A stretch of 64,000 nucleotides of DNA, taken from Acridotheres tristis (taxonomy: Eukaryota > Chordata > Aves > Passeriformes > Sturnidae). The position numbers and the translations under genes were made by a program. The notes under the pieces are model-generated. The model was not told where the DNA came from, did no database searches, and worked only from the letters and a program-made list of their open reading frames with translations. Numbering within the stretch: the stretch's first letter is position 1; every line of letters starts with the position of its first letter. The stretch spans positions 26,225,529 to 26,289,528 of the forward strand of contig CM072894.1 in NCBI GenBank assembly GCA_037013685.1, written 5' to 3'. Positions 28,001 through 43,000 of this stretch are shown one piece after another.

Positions 28001-31000
28001 AATAACATGGCAGAGTCCTACCAAAAGAAAAAGGCCTATTCCAAATTCCTAAGGGGAAGTATGTAGCAGGGAGGACTCATAAATACTGGCGGACACTGTT
28101 GTCCCTTTCTGACACCAATTATCTTCAGCATTTCAGAATCACTAGAGCTGTGTTGTTATGATGTTTATTTAATTAATTAAACATGTCTTCATTAGTCCTT
28201 TGTTCTGAAATGGCATCTCAAAACCTAGGCTGCTTTGCCCCAAAGGATTTCTTTACATGTCATTCACCTGGGAATTCAGCACCCCAAACTACCTCAGGAC
28301 AGAAAGTAAGGAAGAAATGCCAGCTCTGAAGAGGTGCTGAAAGCCTCTAACACAGCAGTGAGAAGATATCAGGGAATGCTGGTACAGGCATGGTGTGTTC
28401 TCACAAGGAATGGCCCTGGAGGCCCTCTGATGCTCACCTTCCAGCCACCACATAAACAGTGCACGTACAAACCCAGCATTACAGGGAATTCCTGGATGGA
28501 AGGTCTTAAAGGCTTTTGGAAAATACTTTCTCCTTGCTAGAAAGGGTAGGGTCCTTAACATCATCTTCCATGGTATGAAATGCATGGACACACAAAGGCT
28601 GCCCATATCAACAAGAAGGATAAAGCATGTATTTGTTACATACCCATCTCCAAGGTTGAAGCTGTTGGGCGAACTGTTGTAGCTTGGAGATGGAGCATTG
28701 TTCATTTGATAAGGCACATCTGGCCAGGGAGAGCACTGTTGGAAGAAAGGCAGTGGGGAAACTTTCATAAGGATGGAAATAAAGGATTCGATTCTCCTCT
28801 AATACCACATTCATGCTGTTGCCACGCCACTAACTTCAGCTCATCACTCCTGCTGGGAGGAGGAGATGGGCCATGGATTTTCTACACTGCTCTCCAAGCG
28901 GGCTGTCAGGAGGCCAGATTGATTCCAGTTGTGCATTCCACATTTCTTTCTCCCATTTCACAAAGCCTGTCCCCAAATAACACTGGGCCAAAGTGTGCAC
29001 AGCTGTAAGTCAGAGCAACGCCAGTAAGTCAACTCAGACTGAAGGCAGCAATGATACAGAAATACCCCTGCTCTCAATTATAAATCCCTAATTAAATCCA
29101 GGCAAGGGTGACAAAAATGCTCCAGTGGCATTGCTTCAGGTTTATACCAGCAAAAGAGCAGAATTTGAACCAGCCTGCTGAAACCTCTGGCCATTAGTTG
29201 AACAGCTCCAGTCATAAATGGGTATTAAATGGAGAAAATTTAAGATAGACAGACACAAAGCTACTAAAAGTCTTCACAAATATAGGTCAGACTCCACATT
29301 CCATGACCGTAGTGTAAAACCAGAGTAACCCAGCTAGAATTGGTGACTGTTCTGAATTTAAGCAGTAATCAGCAGGAGAAATCTAGGCCTGCTGAACACC
29401 CCCCACTATGAGCTCAAGAAAATGCTCTGTAGTGGCCTTGTTTGCAATGATAAAAAGACAGCAAGTGTAGCTTTGGAGCTTTATCATCTCCACAAACACT
29501 AGCAAATATTTTATCATCTCCACAAGCACTGGCAAATATTTAACTCTTTGGCAACCCACATTTCCCCACGCAATATGTCAAAGTGCATCAGAGCTCATAG
29601 GGAGAGTCTGGGATCTGCCAACTCAGTAGAATTAAGTCTGTCAATCAGAAAACATGCTGGTTGTTCCTGGCAACATGAGGAAAATGGAGTGGGAGAGACT
29701 GGATCTCACAAACATGAAGTTGATTTAAACTAAGAATAATTAACATCATTTTTGGAAGTCCAGCAAGCTGCTCCAAAAAAATAAGATCTAAATCAAACAA
29801 CAAGTCATTCCACAGGGAGAATGAACAACGCTTTTAAATCCCTTTCTTCAGTCCTGTTGCTGACTAATTCTGCAGCCTATGATAAGTTTATACAAACATC
29901 TTAATAATGACAGGGAGGGGCAGAAGCACATACAACTCTACACCAGATGCATCAGAATATAAGACACAAGCTATTCCTAGAGTACAATCTAGAATCTTCT
30001 CAGATTTTGCATGTAAAAACAGCTTCATAAGCACATCCACAGAAAAACAGATAATTTAATCAGACAGCCTATTCATCTGCTCAAGTGCCCCATCTCCAAC
30101 ATGAGCTTTTGCCAAGCAGTTCTGAAAAAAAAAATACAGACAACTGTATTTTCATAAAACTGGCACCTGAGGGCCATGACAAGTGCTCAGGAGCACAGTA
30201 AAAACTGAGAAAGTTGTTTGTTTTTTTTTTAAAGCCAGGCTGCTAAGGGTTGGTTTATACCACAAAACATAAGAAAATTTGGCATCTTTCACAAATTTCA
30301 ACAGTGAGTCATTTTATAATTTCGCTTCACTCTTGGTTTCACTCAGATCTGAGCATGCATGTCTCCACAAGACAATCTCCAGGGCTCAGATGCTGTTTTC
30401 TTAATTTATCTCCCAACATGATGTAGTATGATGTACCTAAAACACTTTACCTCTGTGAGAATAGTTGTCTCGTAGGAAGGCTGATATTTCTCCTTCTCTT
30501 GGGTGGTCTTCTTTTCCATTTTTTCCCTGTCAGTCTTCTGTTTTCTGTCTGCTCCTTTAGGCTGTAAGTACAAGCACAGGCTCTCCCTTATGCCAAGTAT
30601 TGCAACTTTGGAAACAGAAGCCAACAGATTTATCTAATCTTTTCACAAAAGGCTCCTTAAGATTTACGGGAATACTACATATGAAACAAGATCAGATCTG
30701 CATTTTCTAGACAAAAGAATTAATCAAGCATGCCTGCTGTTTCTGTACATCCACCACTAATGTTTACTGCAATTCTAAAATAGGCTGACCACAGTCCTGA
30801 GATGTGATTCCAACAATTTCAGTCTGTAAGTAATGTACCTCAACTGGCATTTGTACCATCTTTCCAGAAACAGGAAAGACATTGCTCACAGGAACAAAAC
30901 TGGAGCAGCAGATCCCTTGAGAAAACAGGCTTATGGAGAGTTGGTTGTTAAGTAGCTATAGGTCTGCCATGCCCACATTAGGAGCTTCAAAGATGCATTT

Positions 31001-34000
31001 TCTCTAAATCTTTTTCTCCTCCAGATATCACAGAGACAAACTCTGCTCCAACAACAACAACAAAAAGGTATTTAAGATCTCCACAATAAAATTTTATTGT
31101 TCATGGAAGATTCAGTCATAGAAACTGAAGACGCCTCAATGTCGTGATTGCCTAGGAGCATCAAAACACACTGGATACCCTAAATATCTCAGTATTTTTG
31201 TAGTGTTCGAGGCACAAGACTGGCACAAGTCTTGGTGCAACACTTAAGCATGCCCGTTGAAAGTCTGGTTTTTTACTCCAATTTTTGCCTCACTCCTATG
31301 CAATCTGAAATCTTTACATGTTCCTGTGCCTTAATCTAACTGATGACAAAGCCAAAACTACCTCATACCTTGAACACTTTGATCTGGCAGCTTGCAGAAT
31401 GCAAGTGTTCTGTGTATTCACCATTTTCATTCTGCTTAAAGGTGTCGATTTGCACCCGGAAGGGCACTCCTTTCTCTCCTCCATGTTTCCGTGGAGTAAA
31501 TTCTGTGCTGATGCAATGTACCTGGTAAAACAGAAGCTGTGCTTATCTCTGGAGACAGTTGGAACCTGTGGTCATCTGAATTTCAGATACTGCCTGAACA
31601 TAAGGTTTTGGCTCCTCACAAAAAACTAAGAGAGGCAGAAGAGTTGGTATGTTTTCATTTCTGTTCCTTTGGGCAAATCAGAAGAACAAGCAGCTCGGAA
31701 AGAAACAAGGCATCAGGAAAAGCATCCTTTGATTTAAGTAAATAATTCAGATAGAAAACAGGTAGCTGATGCTCAGAATGAGAAATAGTTATGAAATAGG
31801 AAAACAAGGAAAACTTACAGTTTATGAACAGTTTCCTCCAGACAAAACCTATGCTTAGAAAGCAACACCAGTGTCTGAGTATTTTTTAAAAGAAAATCCT
31901 GGCAGTAGCAGGTAGTACTCCAACATTAATAAGTAGCCAGCAAATTGATTTAGTGATTATCCTACAAATTAATTGCACATGATTGTCACATGAGTTAGTA
32001 ATTATCATTACCATCCTTCTCTCTTGTTCATATACTGGCTATTTTGTCCGCCCAGGTCATTAAAAGATATCTAACCACTGTGTTTACCCCAGAAATATTA
32101 CTTCTCTCTTACCTGAATGAATGCAGAAGCTCTCTTTGATGGATCCCAGAGAAATTCAACAGTGTTCAACTGGGTCGGGCTAGCCCTGGGATCCAAGATA
32201 CCAACTGACAGCGGGATATCTGTAGAAGAAAACCCCTAAAATTTTAAAAATATTAAATTGAAGAAGAGAAAGCATTTCCATACAATCAGAACATGCATGT
32301 GAAAGCGAAGCCACCAAAGACATCTCCATTTGTGACCTATAGTGCTAGATCTCCTTCTCTCCCACAGACACAGAGGATTCTTTAAAAGCCTAAACACACA
32401 TGCAAACGCTCCATACACCACTCGTCTCCCCACCCCTGCAGAGGTGTCACAATGAAATAGTCTCACCTATATCAAGGATGCGGTCCCCAGGCCGACTCCA
32501 CCTCCAGCCCTCGAGCTGCTGATGCTCTGTGTACTGCAGGCGGCGGTCGTGGAAAACGACACGAATTATGCTCTGTTAAAAAAAGACAGCAATATGAACA
32601 CTGTGATCCAGAACACTCTCTCAAGATGACTTTGGTTTTCCAGAGTAGAAGCAAAAGCTGATCTGTTATGCTTCTCACTCCCATTCATGAGGAGAGCAGA
32701 AGGGTCCACCTAAGAGACCCATTACCATGTGTATCAAATTCCTAAGGGACCCCTGAGAGAGAAACACATTTCTTTCTTCACAGGGCACATCTTACAGGAC
32801 TAACACAGTCCTGTGCAGCTTTCTGGGATTCACTCTGGAAGCACTATAGCAATGTCCACCTAATCTTAGGTGTCATGGCATGAAACATCACTAAACTGCC
32901 TCAACACCCAAAAAGGCTCAATATGGGGGTCATATTTAATGTGTCAGTACCATGTCCCAACCCCAGTATATCCCATTCAGATTTGCAAATGTGGAAGCCA
33001 GCTCACCTGTCCCTGCACCAGTGGAGCTGACATATCCAGACACCTTGTCAGTGGGAATTAAACTTGATTCCAGCCATTAAGAGCCAGTCATTTGCCCCAG
33101 AGTAGTTAAACAAGGGTAGGTAGAGTAGAAAAGTGTCTGTAACAGGAGGCTGGTCTGCAATGGTGCAGCCATGCCAATAACTGGAGAAAAAAGGCTGGAA
33201 TAAGGGCAATCCCCAGGGCAGACAAGTCCTAAATACTCTTATGTTCTTTTGTATATTCAGAGTGCTACACTTACATGAGTTAATGACCCCTAACATCCCA
33301 GTTTCTCAAGCCCACACTCTTGCTGGGAACTTCCATATCGAGTGAGCAACTTTTGTCAGTGAACCTGAGAAATGCCCAAATCAAAACCTAGTTTCAAGAT
33401 GAAAACAAGCCACAGTGGGAACACCTGCAAAATTGGAATCCCAATCCACATACTATCTGAAATGGGCCAAAAGACAAATAGGGAATGGCCTAAACTTGAA
33501 CAACATTTGAAATCCAAATTGGAATAAAAATTTTGCAATTAGCTCCCACTTCTCAAAGGAAATCCTAAGGCAGAACAGCCAAGAATTGAAGGCTGGATCC
33601 AGAACCAGGGTCCAGACCAATGTTTTTGAATTTGAACTGTTTTGGCAGTGGGGGAAACAACAGGAAAAAGTCTCCCAAACCAAATGATCAAGTTCTATAT
33701 ATTCATCATTATGTCCATTACCAAAGTAAACTGGAGCTATACAGAATCTGCCTGGCAGAACTATATAAACACCTGGGCCCTCCATTTGTCACATAACAAC
33801 CCAGGCATGTTGCTGTGATTCAGCAGGGAGACAAGTTGCCTCTCCACAGCTTTGACCATGTTCACCACTGAACTTTGGGATTCCCCTGAACCCAATATTC
33901 ACAGTGAAACTCTGGGGTCATGATCACAAACAGAATAAAGGTTCCCCTGAAGCCCTGCGAAGCCAAACTGCATAATCCCATGAAACTAGCACTCAACAAC

Positions 34001-37000
34001 TCCGTCACCCCTGCTCCCATTAAAAACAATGGCAAAGTGTTTTCCATTGTCTCAGTGGGAGCAAGGTCAGGCCCTTTATTAAAGGCTGTATGTAGTAGCA
34101 GGAAGAAAAGAAATCTATATTTCTCCTTACCTTTACATATTTTGTGTTTAAATCTTGAAACTCTCCCAATTTCCTATTCTCAAGTAGACGGATTTCATAA
34201 GACTGACCTAGAGTTTAAGGAAACATTTCCAAGGTGTTTAATATGTTGTAGCAATGAGAGAGTCATGCTGGCATTTATGTGGCTGATAAAGCATACTTTT
34301 GATCAGGGAAAGCTTATTTTTGCTAACACAATGCATTTGCCCCAGTAATCGATAGGCACTAAAGCACAGCAGAAATCTGAGGGGAAGGTTTGCCTTTTGG
34401 CAGCTAAAAGCTCTCCATTAGGGCATCAATTACAGTTGTCTCCCAGGGCTGCTATGGTTTTCTGGTCACCCTCCAGAAAGTCACCAGGGTATTTGAGACA
34501 GTGGTCCCCCCATGCTACATGGCTGTAACAGCACTACTTTGTCTGTCCCTTCTGCTAAAGCAATTCTGCCAAAGCAATGCTGTGTGAAGAGGTGCTGGCA
34601 CAACCGGTCCGAGAACGATTCTGCAGAGGATGGCAGCTGGGGAAAATCTTGCCTTCTTCAGGGAGCAGTAAGGCCTGTAAGGTGTTTTGGTGAACCACAA
34701 AACCAAAATTTATTTCCTAAGGCCTGGAAAGTCACTGCCAAGGGCATAAATATTCCTTCAGACGTGTGTGGAGGCAGCAATGGGTATAGCAGCATGTGCA
34801 AGGACCAATTCCAGGAAGGGAATTCACACTCCACCACCCCACCACCACCCTCACATAAGGAATTTAGGCAGTTCAACAGAATTCAGCTAACTGGTTTATG
34901 AAAAGACATTTTTTCGAGGCTAACAGCAGACAGAGGAGACTGACTCTTGATATCTTACACACAGAAATGACTAAGACACTACAAAAGCTCATTGTACTAC
35001 ACCGAGTCTTTACAATAAACCTGCAACCAGTTCCAAGGCAGGATAGGATCATTAGGATTAATGGAGCATATGTGTACCTTATAGCTAGCTTTTCTTGTTC
35101 ATCTTGATATGCTCCCTTTTCCTGAAAAATGCACAGGGCAAGGCACCAAGGAGCAGATCAGTTTGGTTTTTCTGGCTAAACCAGTATCTGCAGAACTGAC
35201 CCTGCAGAAAACTGCAAAGCACCTTCTACCAGCAGAGACAAAAATGCTAAATTTTTGGATTTGGAAATGGAAGACTTATGACAGCAGATGTGTCAGAGAG
35301 GGAGACGGACTTCTGAGAATCCCACCCATGTGAGTACAGACTGGATCCACAGAGCAAAGAGATAATTGTGCTTATTCAGCTGGCTAGCAGATAGGAAAAG
35401 GAAAAAAAAAGAATGACAGGAGAGGCCATACTGAAGCCCCAAATGTTTGCACAACAGCCCTACTGATGTTAATAGGAGTTCTGCAAACAGGAAATGACCC
35501 TTGAATCCAGCAAGTGACTTGGGGCATGGGGGGAGCAGAGAATAAACCATATGAAGTACCAAAATAACCATGGAAACATGAACCAAACTTTACCCATCTC
35601 TTGGCACGTAAGTAAAACAAAATTACAACAGTGACCTGCCTTTGAAGGCTGCTGGACAACAAAAGTGGATATTGTAAACCAGAGTCCTGAAATTGAGGTC
35701 TTCCACACTTAAACTCACAAGACTTCCTAATGTTCCCACTGATACACGTTAATATTGTTCACCTGGCAAATTTTAGAGATACGTACATAATCAATACTGT
35801 TATATTAGCATTAAAAAAAAGTCAGGTTAAAAAAAAAAAAAAAAAGGTTTTCTCTTAGAATCATAGAAAAGACCCTTTAGACCATCAAGTCCAACCATCA
35901 ACTTTGGAATGCCAGGTCCACCACTAAAACATGTTCCTAAGTGCCACATCTGCTGTACTATGTACTTGTATATGCTGTACATGTTTATCTATGTTGTACG
36001 AATTGGCTGCTCAGTGATTCAGTCTGGAGATACACTTCACCAGCTATAGAGTGACACAGTTCATCATCTTGAACTCTTTTACACAGCCAAGCATCTCTTG
36101 CACTTACAGGTCATTCCCATGAAAATATGAGGCTAATAAATCATTACAGAGCATTAATTTGGGTTTTGAAAGCAAGAGATGGTAAAATACATCTGTGACT
36201 GTACTCAGGGGTAATAAGGACAGCAAAATGTAGTGGTATGAGCTGTGCTATGGAGGAAGGCAATGGTCAAACCAGAAGCATTCAGCAAATATCTCAAGAA
36301 CGGTAAGTTTTCGGGACACCCTTGTGCACTAATACGCTCTTGCTCTTTGAAGATAAGCAGATCGGGCTGGCCAGTTACAATGAGACAAAAAATCATGGGC
36401 ATAAAAACATCACCCATGTTCCTTTCAAACTAGCATCAAGCACTCAAAAACTCTGTAGCATGCCATCTCCAACCCCTTGCATAGGACAGAGACAGAACTG
36501 CAGCCTGGCAGGCAGTGGGCACCACACATCTCCACCTGACAGGAGCAATTCACCTTGGAGGGACTCAGAAACAGACCCTGCAGACCAGTGAAAAAGAAAC
36601 TGCTGTGTAGACAGAGTTAATATTAAACAGAAAGCCAAAGAGGAAATAACATGCTTTGATGAAAGATATATGGGTCATCTGATGGAAGCCCTGGAATGCA
36701 GTTTATGCCACGAAAACCTTCAATCAAAATGGTATTTTATGCTAACTGCTTTCCCCTTGAACTCTGAATGTTTAACTTGAGTTGCTACATGATTATCAAA
36801 CAAGACTGCTCCCAGCCAAGCTTCAGAAAACATGAGGGTTTTTTCCCCCCACTCTGTGAAACTGTCAGTGAAAATTCGGTCCTAATTCTTCAAAGCTCCC
36901 TGACATATCCATCTTCTGGTAGTGGTTTTTAATTTACTCTCCTTAAAGCTTTCCAGCAAATTCATTGCTTTGTGGCTTATGGTACTCAGAATTTATTAGC

Positions 37001-40000
37001 ATGGACAGCATTCAGATACTTGTACTTTCATACCACCAAACTGCTTGGATTATACTTTTTCCTTGAAAAACACCTTCCAAACCTTGTTCACCCTACATTT
37101 TCCACCATCACTACCAGCAAAACTCCTGAAATGGTGAATTGCAATCTCAGCCCTGCAATTATTACTGTAGAGAAAAAAGGCTCTAAAGAATGACCACCTG
37201 GATGTTGGAAAACAAAATCACTATATAAAATGAAGCAAATAATAGCAATCTAACCTGAAGAAAGCTGAACTCCCCCTGGCGTCAAAGAGGGCAAAGAAGT
37301 CACGCAAGACTCTGATACACAGATCATTTATGAGTCCTGATCACCAGCACGAGCAGGCACACACCGACAGATTTCTGCTAAAACTAAACCAGTTCATTCT
37401 TAGTCAGGTAACCAAATCTGTAAAGAAACATGTCTGTAAGTGTGACTGAAACAATCTGCATTTCCAGTTCCCAAGTCAGACTACAATTGGCTAAGCCCAA
37501 AACAAAGCTGAAATACAGAGTTCCCCCATACTGAGTTTTCCCATCTGTGTCAGATGGAAACACAGAATAGTACAGGTCACACTACAACTTTCCAAGTCAG
37601 TATGTGGTGGTAAAACTGGAGACAGGAGCAGAGGATACCAGTGCTGAAACTACAGTGATTTGATTGAATAGCCCAAGCCAGGTCTAATACTGGACAGAAG
37701 CACAGGGGCACCTAAAGCACTTCTGTCACCACCTGAAATGAACACTTTGCAAGCCATCCCCAGCACAGCTGATGCTGCAGCAGATTCCTGCACATCTGTG
37801 TGACCCAGTGCTCCCCTCACTCACCACAATCCTTCTTCCCTACCTCAGGCAGAGAACAGGACAGTAATAAATATTCAGAAAACCACAGCACATTCCTGAG
37901 ATGCAGTTTGTCTCCCAACTTCATTGAAAGCTTCAGGGGCACCAATAAAAACCCAGGCAGGTGATGATATACTGTAATTTCTATTTTAAACAGACATTTT
38001 CTGGGCAACAGAAAATTTATGTAATCTCCTCCTAGGCTAGAGTTTGAGCAACTCACTTTACAAACAAAGTAGTACCCAGTGAAGTAGTAACCACCCACGT
38101 CCAGAGAGTTCCTGGTTCATAATTCATGAAGTAATTCCACCTTTCTGTAGGAGAATTTATAGACTGCTTAGTTTTTTAAACTTGCATTGTCTTTGATAAT
38201 TAACACACATTAAATGTGGGCATGACCACTTAATGTGGGGACAGTAGAACTGAAAGTCGAGCACTTTACGGATGAAAAATAATTTAGTTCAACACGACAA
38301 TTATTTCACCTGCTCAAAGTTAACGACTTAGGGAGTTCCATTGAATTTAGACAGCTATCAGAAATTTTAGGTAATTTCTAAGTACAAAAGATTATCACCA
38401 TTTCATGCTCAAAGTTACATTTTGTTCAAATGTAATTTACTATACAACCACAATATCCTGTTTGCTTTTTTTGTTTTGGTGTTACATTTCAAGGGCCACT
38501 TGCACTATGCATTTTGTGGTTTTCTACACAATACATCAATACAATACACTAATTTCCAATTAGGATGCTGATGTTCCAGGCTGATATGACTCAGGCCTTA
38601 CTTAATCTAACAAAGTAGCCTTTTCAGAAATTAATTAAACCCTAACCTTTGAATAAGCAATATCCCAACAAAAGTCTGCGGAAAAGGAAAAAAAAAAAAA
38701 ACCAAACCAAAACAACAAAAAACCAAACCAAAACAAAAACAAACAAAAGAACAACCAAAAAACAGAGACTCCTCTTCCTCAGAATGGATCCACACAGCAC
38801 TAGACAGAACCAGCCTGGAAACTGTTTGATTATTAAGCCAAGCCAATAAAAATTCCATTTAGCAACTTTATATGGACATCCTAAAGAGCGCACAGATAAA
38901 GGCAAAGGAATGCTGACAGTCAAATGCATCATGAAGGAGGGGGAAGGGAAAAAAAAGCAAGCATTTATCATACCAAACCAAAGCACAACCAGCAGGCAGG
39001 AGGACCACTTTTAAAACAGCCAAACACAACTATTCAGGGCATGAGGCACATACAGAGATTTTTCTGACAAGAAAGATTAATGAACCCTCAGGATAAACAG
39101 ACAAGAGTGGCAGAGCTGGCATGTGAACTTGCATGCTTGATGACACATACCTTTTTAGCCAGTCACAAGCAAAAATAAAAAATTAGCATAAGATTTGCTC
39201 AAGTGTCCCATGTGTGGACACTCCACAGGACAAGAAGCAAAAGCAGAACCCTCAATCTCTGAACCAGAAATGACAGTGGATATTCTGCAGTTGCTTACTG
39301 CAGCCTCATTTGACAAGATGCTGTAGATGTTTATCCAGTGGATATTATGAATTCACCAGCTACACAATAGGCCACCCTGGAAGTTCCCACTATGCTAGGA
39401 ACATGGAAATCCTACAAAGGAGGACAAGCTCTGGGCCAGGAAATGCAAAAGGAACACTAGAGTCATTCTAACACTGCAGGCCCATTTTGCCCCATATCCC
39501 AACTTCAACACAGCAGCCAGAGATGGAGCAGGGTCAATACAGCCAGCCTTTTATTCCTTGCCATATCTTCTCGGTTTTTGGTATTCAGTGTCCAGATTGC
39601 ATCTACACTGGGCTGCCCAGTCATGACCAATGCTCATTAACTCTTTTGTGTGGTCTCCCTCTGAATTTGCCTGTACTATGGCAATCAGAACCACAATTTA
39701 CACATGCCTTGCTTTAGCATTGACTGTGTGGACCTTCATCTGCCTCCTGACTCTCCCCTTGCACAAAGCCCCCTTAGCTTCACTGTGTTTTGGTACCCAG
39801 GATTTTGACACCAAGGATTCCTGCTCTGCTTGCCCCTACCAACAGGGCAGCAATGCTACAGGAACACAACACACCAATTCAACTCCTAATTCTACCAACC
39901 ATACCAGAGCTTCACTGTCATCATGTCACTTTTATGTTTTTCCTCCTTTTACAGTGTGCCCCCAACTCAAGGGGGTTTTTCATGCTCCTTTTTCTACTTC

Positions 40001-43000
40001 CCTACCTCTTTCTTGTGGGAAAGCCAAAGAGCTGCCTCAAAGCCAAGTTTGATGCAGGAAAATTTCACTGCTCATTTACTATATGAACATTTTTCTGAGT
40101 CCTTCTCTCCACAGATTTTTGAAAACAGTCTATTCCACAGTGGTGACACTTCATAGCTAACAGGCACTAAGAGAAATACTCCTCATTTACAATGGTTTCC
40201 ACTCAAGAGAGGGAGATGCATTTAAACCCCCAATGAATACAGTCTCACTTTGAATCGAGGACATAAAACAAGCCAGCAGACACAAAAACCACTTAAAGTT
40301 TCTAACTTCACTGTGTGCACTTCGGTTTCTTTAGCACAGACTTCATTCACTTGATCTCACCTAATCTAAACCATGTTATAAACTTTGATTTTTGATAGAA
40401 ATTAACCAATGACAAAACTACAGACCTCCGATGGAAAGCTGAAAAAATACCTACCCTGTGAAAATAATTTCTTCCTGCATTTCCACTTCTCTGGCATGTA
40501 CTTGAAACACTCAGGATTATCTTGGTCACATCTGTCCAGCTCAGAAAACCTCAGCCCTTTCTGTGTAAGTAAAAAATACAGGCTTTTTCTGGTTTCAACC
40601 TGTTTTAAGTCAATTTGAACAACAGGTTTTATAGCTGTGAAGGAGTAGTTTTGTGTAATATTTACTTGAGTTTCAGATAACTGAAAAGAATGGTCCTGTG
40701 TGAGGGTGCTGAGGAGGGATGCAAAAGAGCCGAGTATGACTCCTGACCCCACTTAGCAGCTCCCTTAGATGCCCTCAGGTTAAGTCCCTTCCTTCACCAC
40801 ATTTCTGCAACAGGAAACTGGGAGAAGCAAGTCACACTCCCACCCGTGGCTGCTACCACAGGGCAGGGAAGGAGATGGGATCAAAACTCTGACTGCACCT
40901 TCCACACCAGTCACAAACATGGCACCAAGCTGGCACAGGAGGAATCCCACTGCTTGCTACCTAGTTTTAGGAACACATAATAAATGCTTGGTAGGAAGCA
41001 AATCGAAGAAAAAAAGGTGCTCTTTTCCCTACCTCTTTAGGGAAAAAATAGTATACGTATATTCTCTTATAAAAATGTGTATTATTCCTACAAAAACAGC
41101 TAGTCAGGTCAAACCTACCGTATTTCTCAAGCTTCTTACTGCTACCTAAAATGTGATGTTTTAGGACACAAATTAGAGAAAGCTAATTGGAAAACGTCTA
41201 CATCATCTCACATTGACAGTACCGTTCACACAAACATCAAATCCTTCAAAATCACAGGCAAAAAATTATCTGTCATAATTAAAGGAATCTCAAATAGATA
41301 TGGATAATGGCATAAAGTAAAAAAAAAATGTGGAATATAAGGAAAAAATCTTCCCAATATTTTCACACTTCTTACTATACTCTGAGGAACTTCTGAGCAC
41401 TCCCTTTTTTCACAGATATTGAAGATTTATGGGGGAACAAAATGCAGTCTAGGGGCTTCCAGTAGGAGTTATGCACAGGCTACAATCCAGCAAGTTCACA
41501 ATCCCGTTTGAATTTCATCCAGATGTTAGCAACAGAAGAAAGGATTACAAAAAGAATAGAAAACAGCCTCTTGGTTAAAAGACAACTGAGATTCTAGCTT
41601 CCTAGGGACAACAGAAGTCAGATGCTCTACTTACGCAGAGGTGCCCTGTCATCTGAAGCAAGATTCATAGTGAGCTTTGGGATGGTGTGGTTTGGAGACA
41701 GGGTTGTTTATCCTGGGCTGCCAAGTGAAGACAGAGCTGCCAAACATATGGGGAAATTGCTTCTAGCACAATTAATGGCTTCAGCTGAGACACCAGAACC
41801 TACTCAGAGCTGTCTTCAAAGTCAGGCAGGAGACACATTCCTTCTCCAAAGATGAAGTGCACCACAAGAACCAAAAACACCAAAAGCCACTTTCAGAAAT
41901 GGGAAACACAAATTAGCTTTGTTAAGCATTTCATTTTTTAAGCCATCCAAACCCAAAAACAGAGTGGAAAGGAGTCAAGGAGCAGTATGGGAACCCATAA
42001 GGATTAGGGAAAAAGGATGCATGGGTGGGTGGGCAGGCACCAGGGAGCACCTGGTACTCACAGTCTCAACGACACAAAGCTACTGTTGAGTCTGTGATCT
42101 CAGGCAAGGGTGGAGCGTTTGTCCACATGGGAGAAGCTACCAGCAAGAGAGCTCCCACACATGCCCAGGGCCTGGTCAGTGATGGCAATGACTGTTAGAA
42201 AAAGAGGTAGTTCCTATCACAGGATGAAGAAAACATATCCCCATAAACAGAGCTATAATTAAACCAGAAGCACACCCAGCCAGAGCTGGTCACTCAGCCT
42301 TCTCTACACTTCATTTAGGCAAATAAAGAACTGTTCCAGGAAAAGTACAAACATACAGGCAGTTGTGACCCCATAAAAACTCAATTACGTACGAGTTAAC
42401 GTCAATATAAAGCAGCTTTTTTCATTTACTGTAAATCTCAGTGTTTAAAACTGGGTTCTCTGGCTGTAGAGGATTAGACAACCAAATTTGAACTTTGGAC
42501 TTTCTAAGGGAGGCAAAGGTTCTCTCTTGCCTCCTGCTGTAAGCAATTTCATCTCCTACCCAAAAAATTAGGCATCTACTCCAAAGCACCCTCTTCAGCT
42601 GCTCCTAGCCCAGTGCTTCCTGCACCTTTCTATGGAGAAGCAACCACAGCACATCTGTAGTTGAGCTGAGGCAGGACAACACCCAACAGATTTTAAATGC
42701 AGCACCATTTAAAATGTACCAGTTTATGTACACAGATCTTGAACCTGGATATATGCCTTAGCACCCTGGGGTTGAAAGTTGGGGCTTTTGTTTAGGTTGT
42801 GACCCAGACTCAAACTAAGCCCATCATTAGGTTTATGAGGCATCATTTGCTAATGCACCTCTACAGCAACATTCCCAATATCACAAGTTCTCTCAGATGT
42901 TTTCCCTCATGGCTTGTGTTTTTGGCTTGTTTGTTTTCTGAACCATCTAGGACTGGCACTAAGGCTGACTCCTGGAAGACACCATAAAGCAGAGGTGTCC

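Noticed and set aside
28289..28768. 159-codon minus-strand open frame around exon 8
   Set aside because: Only 28644-28735 is coding; the rest is intron readthrough on both sides of a well-supported acceptor and donor.
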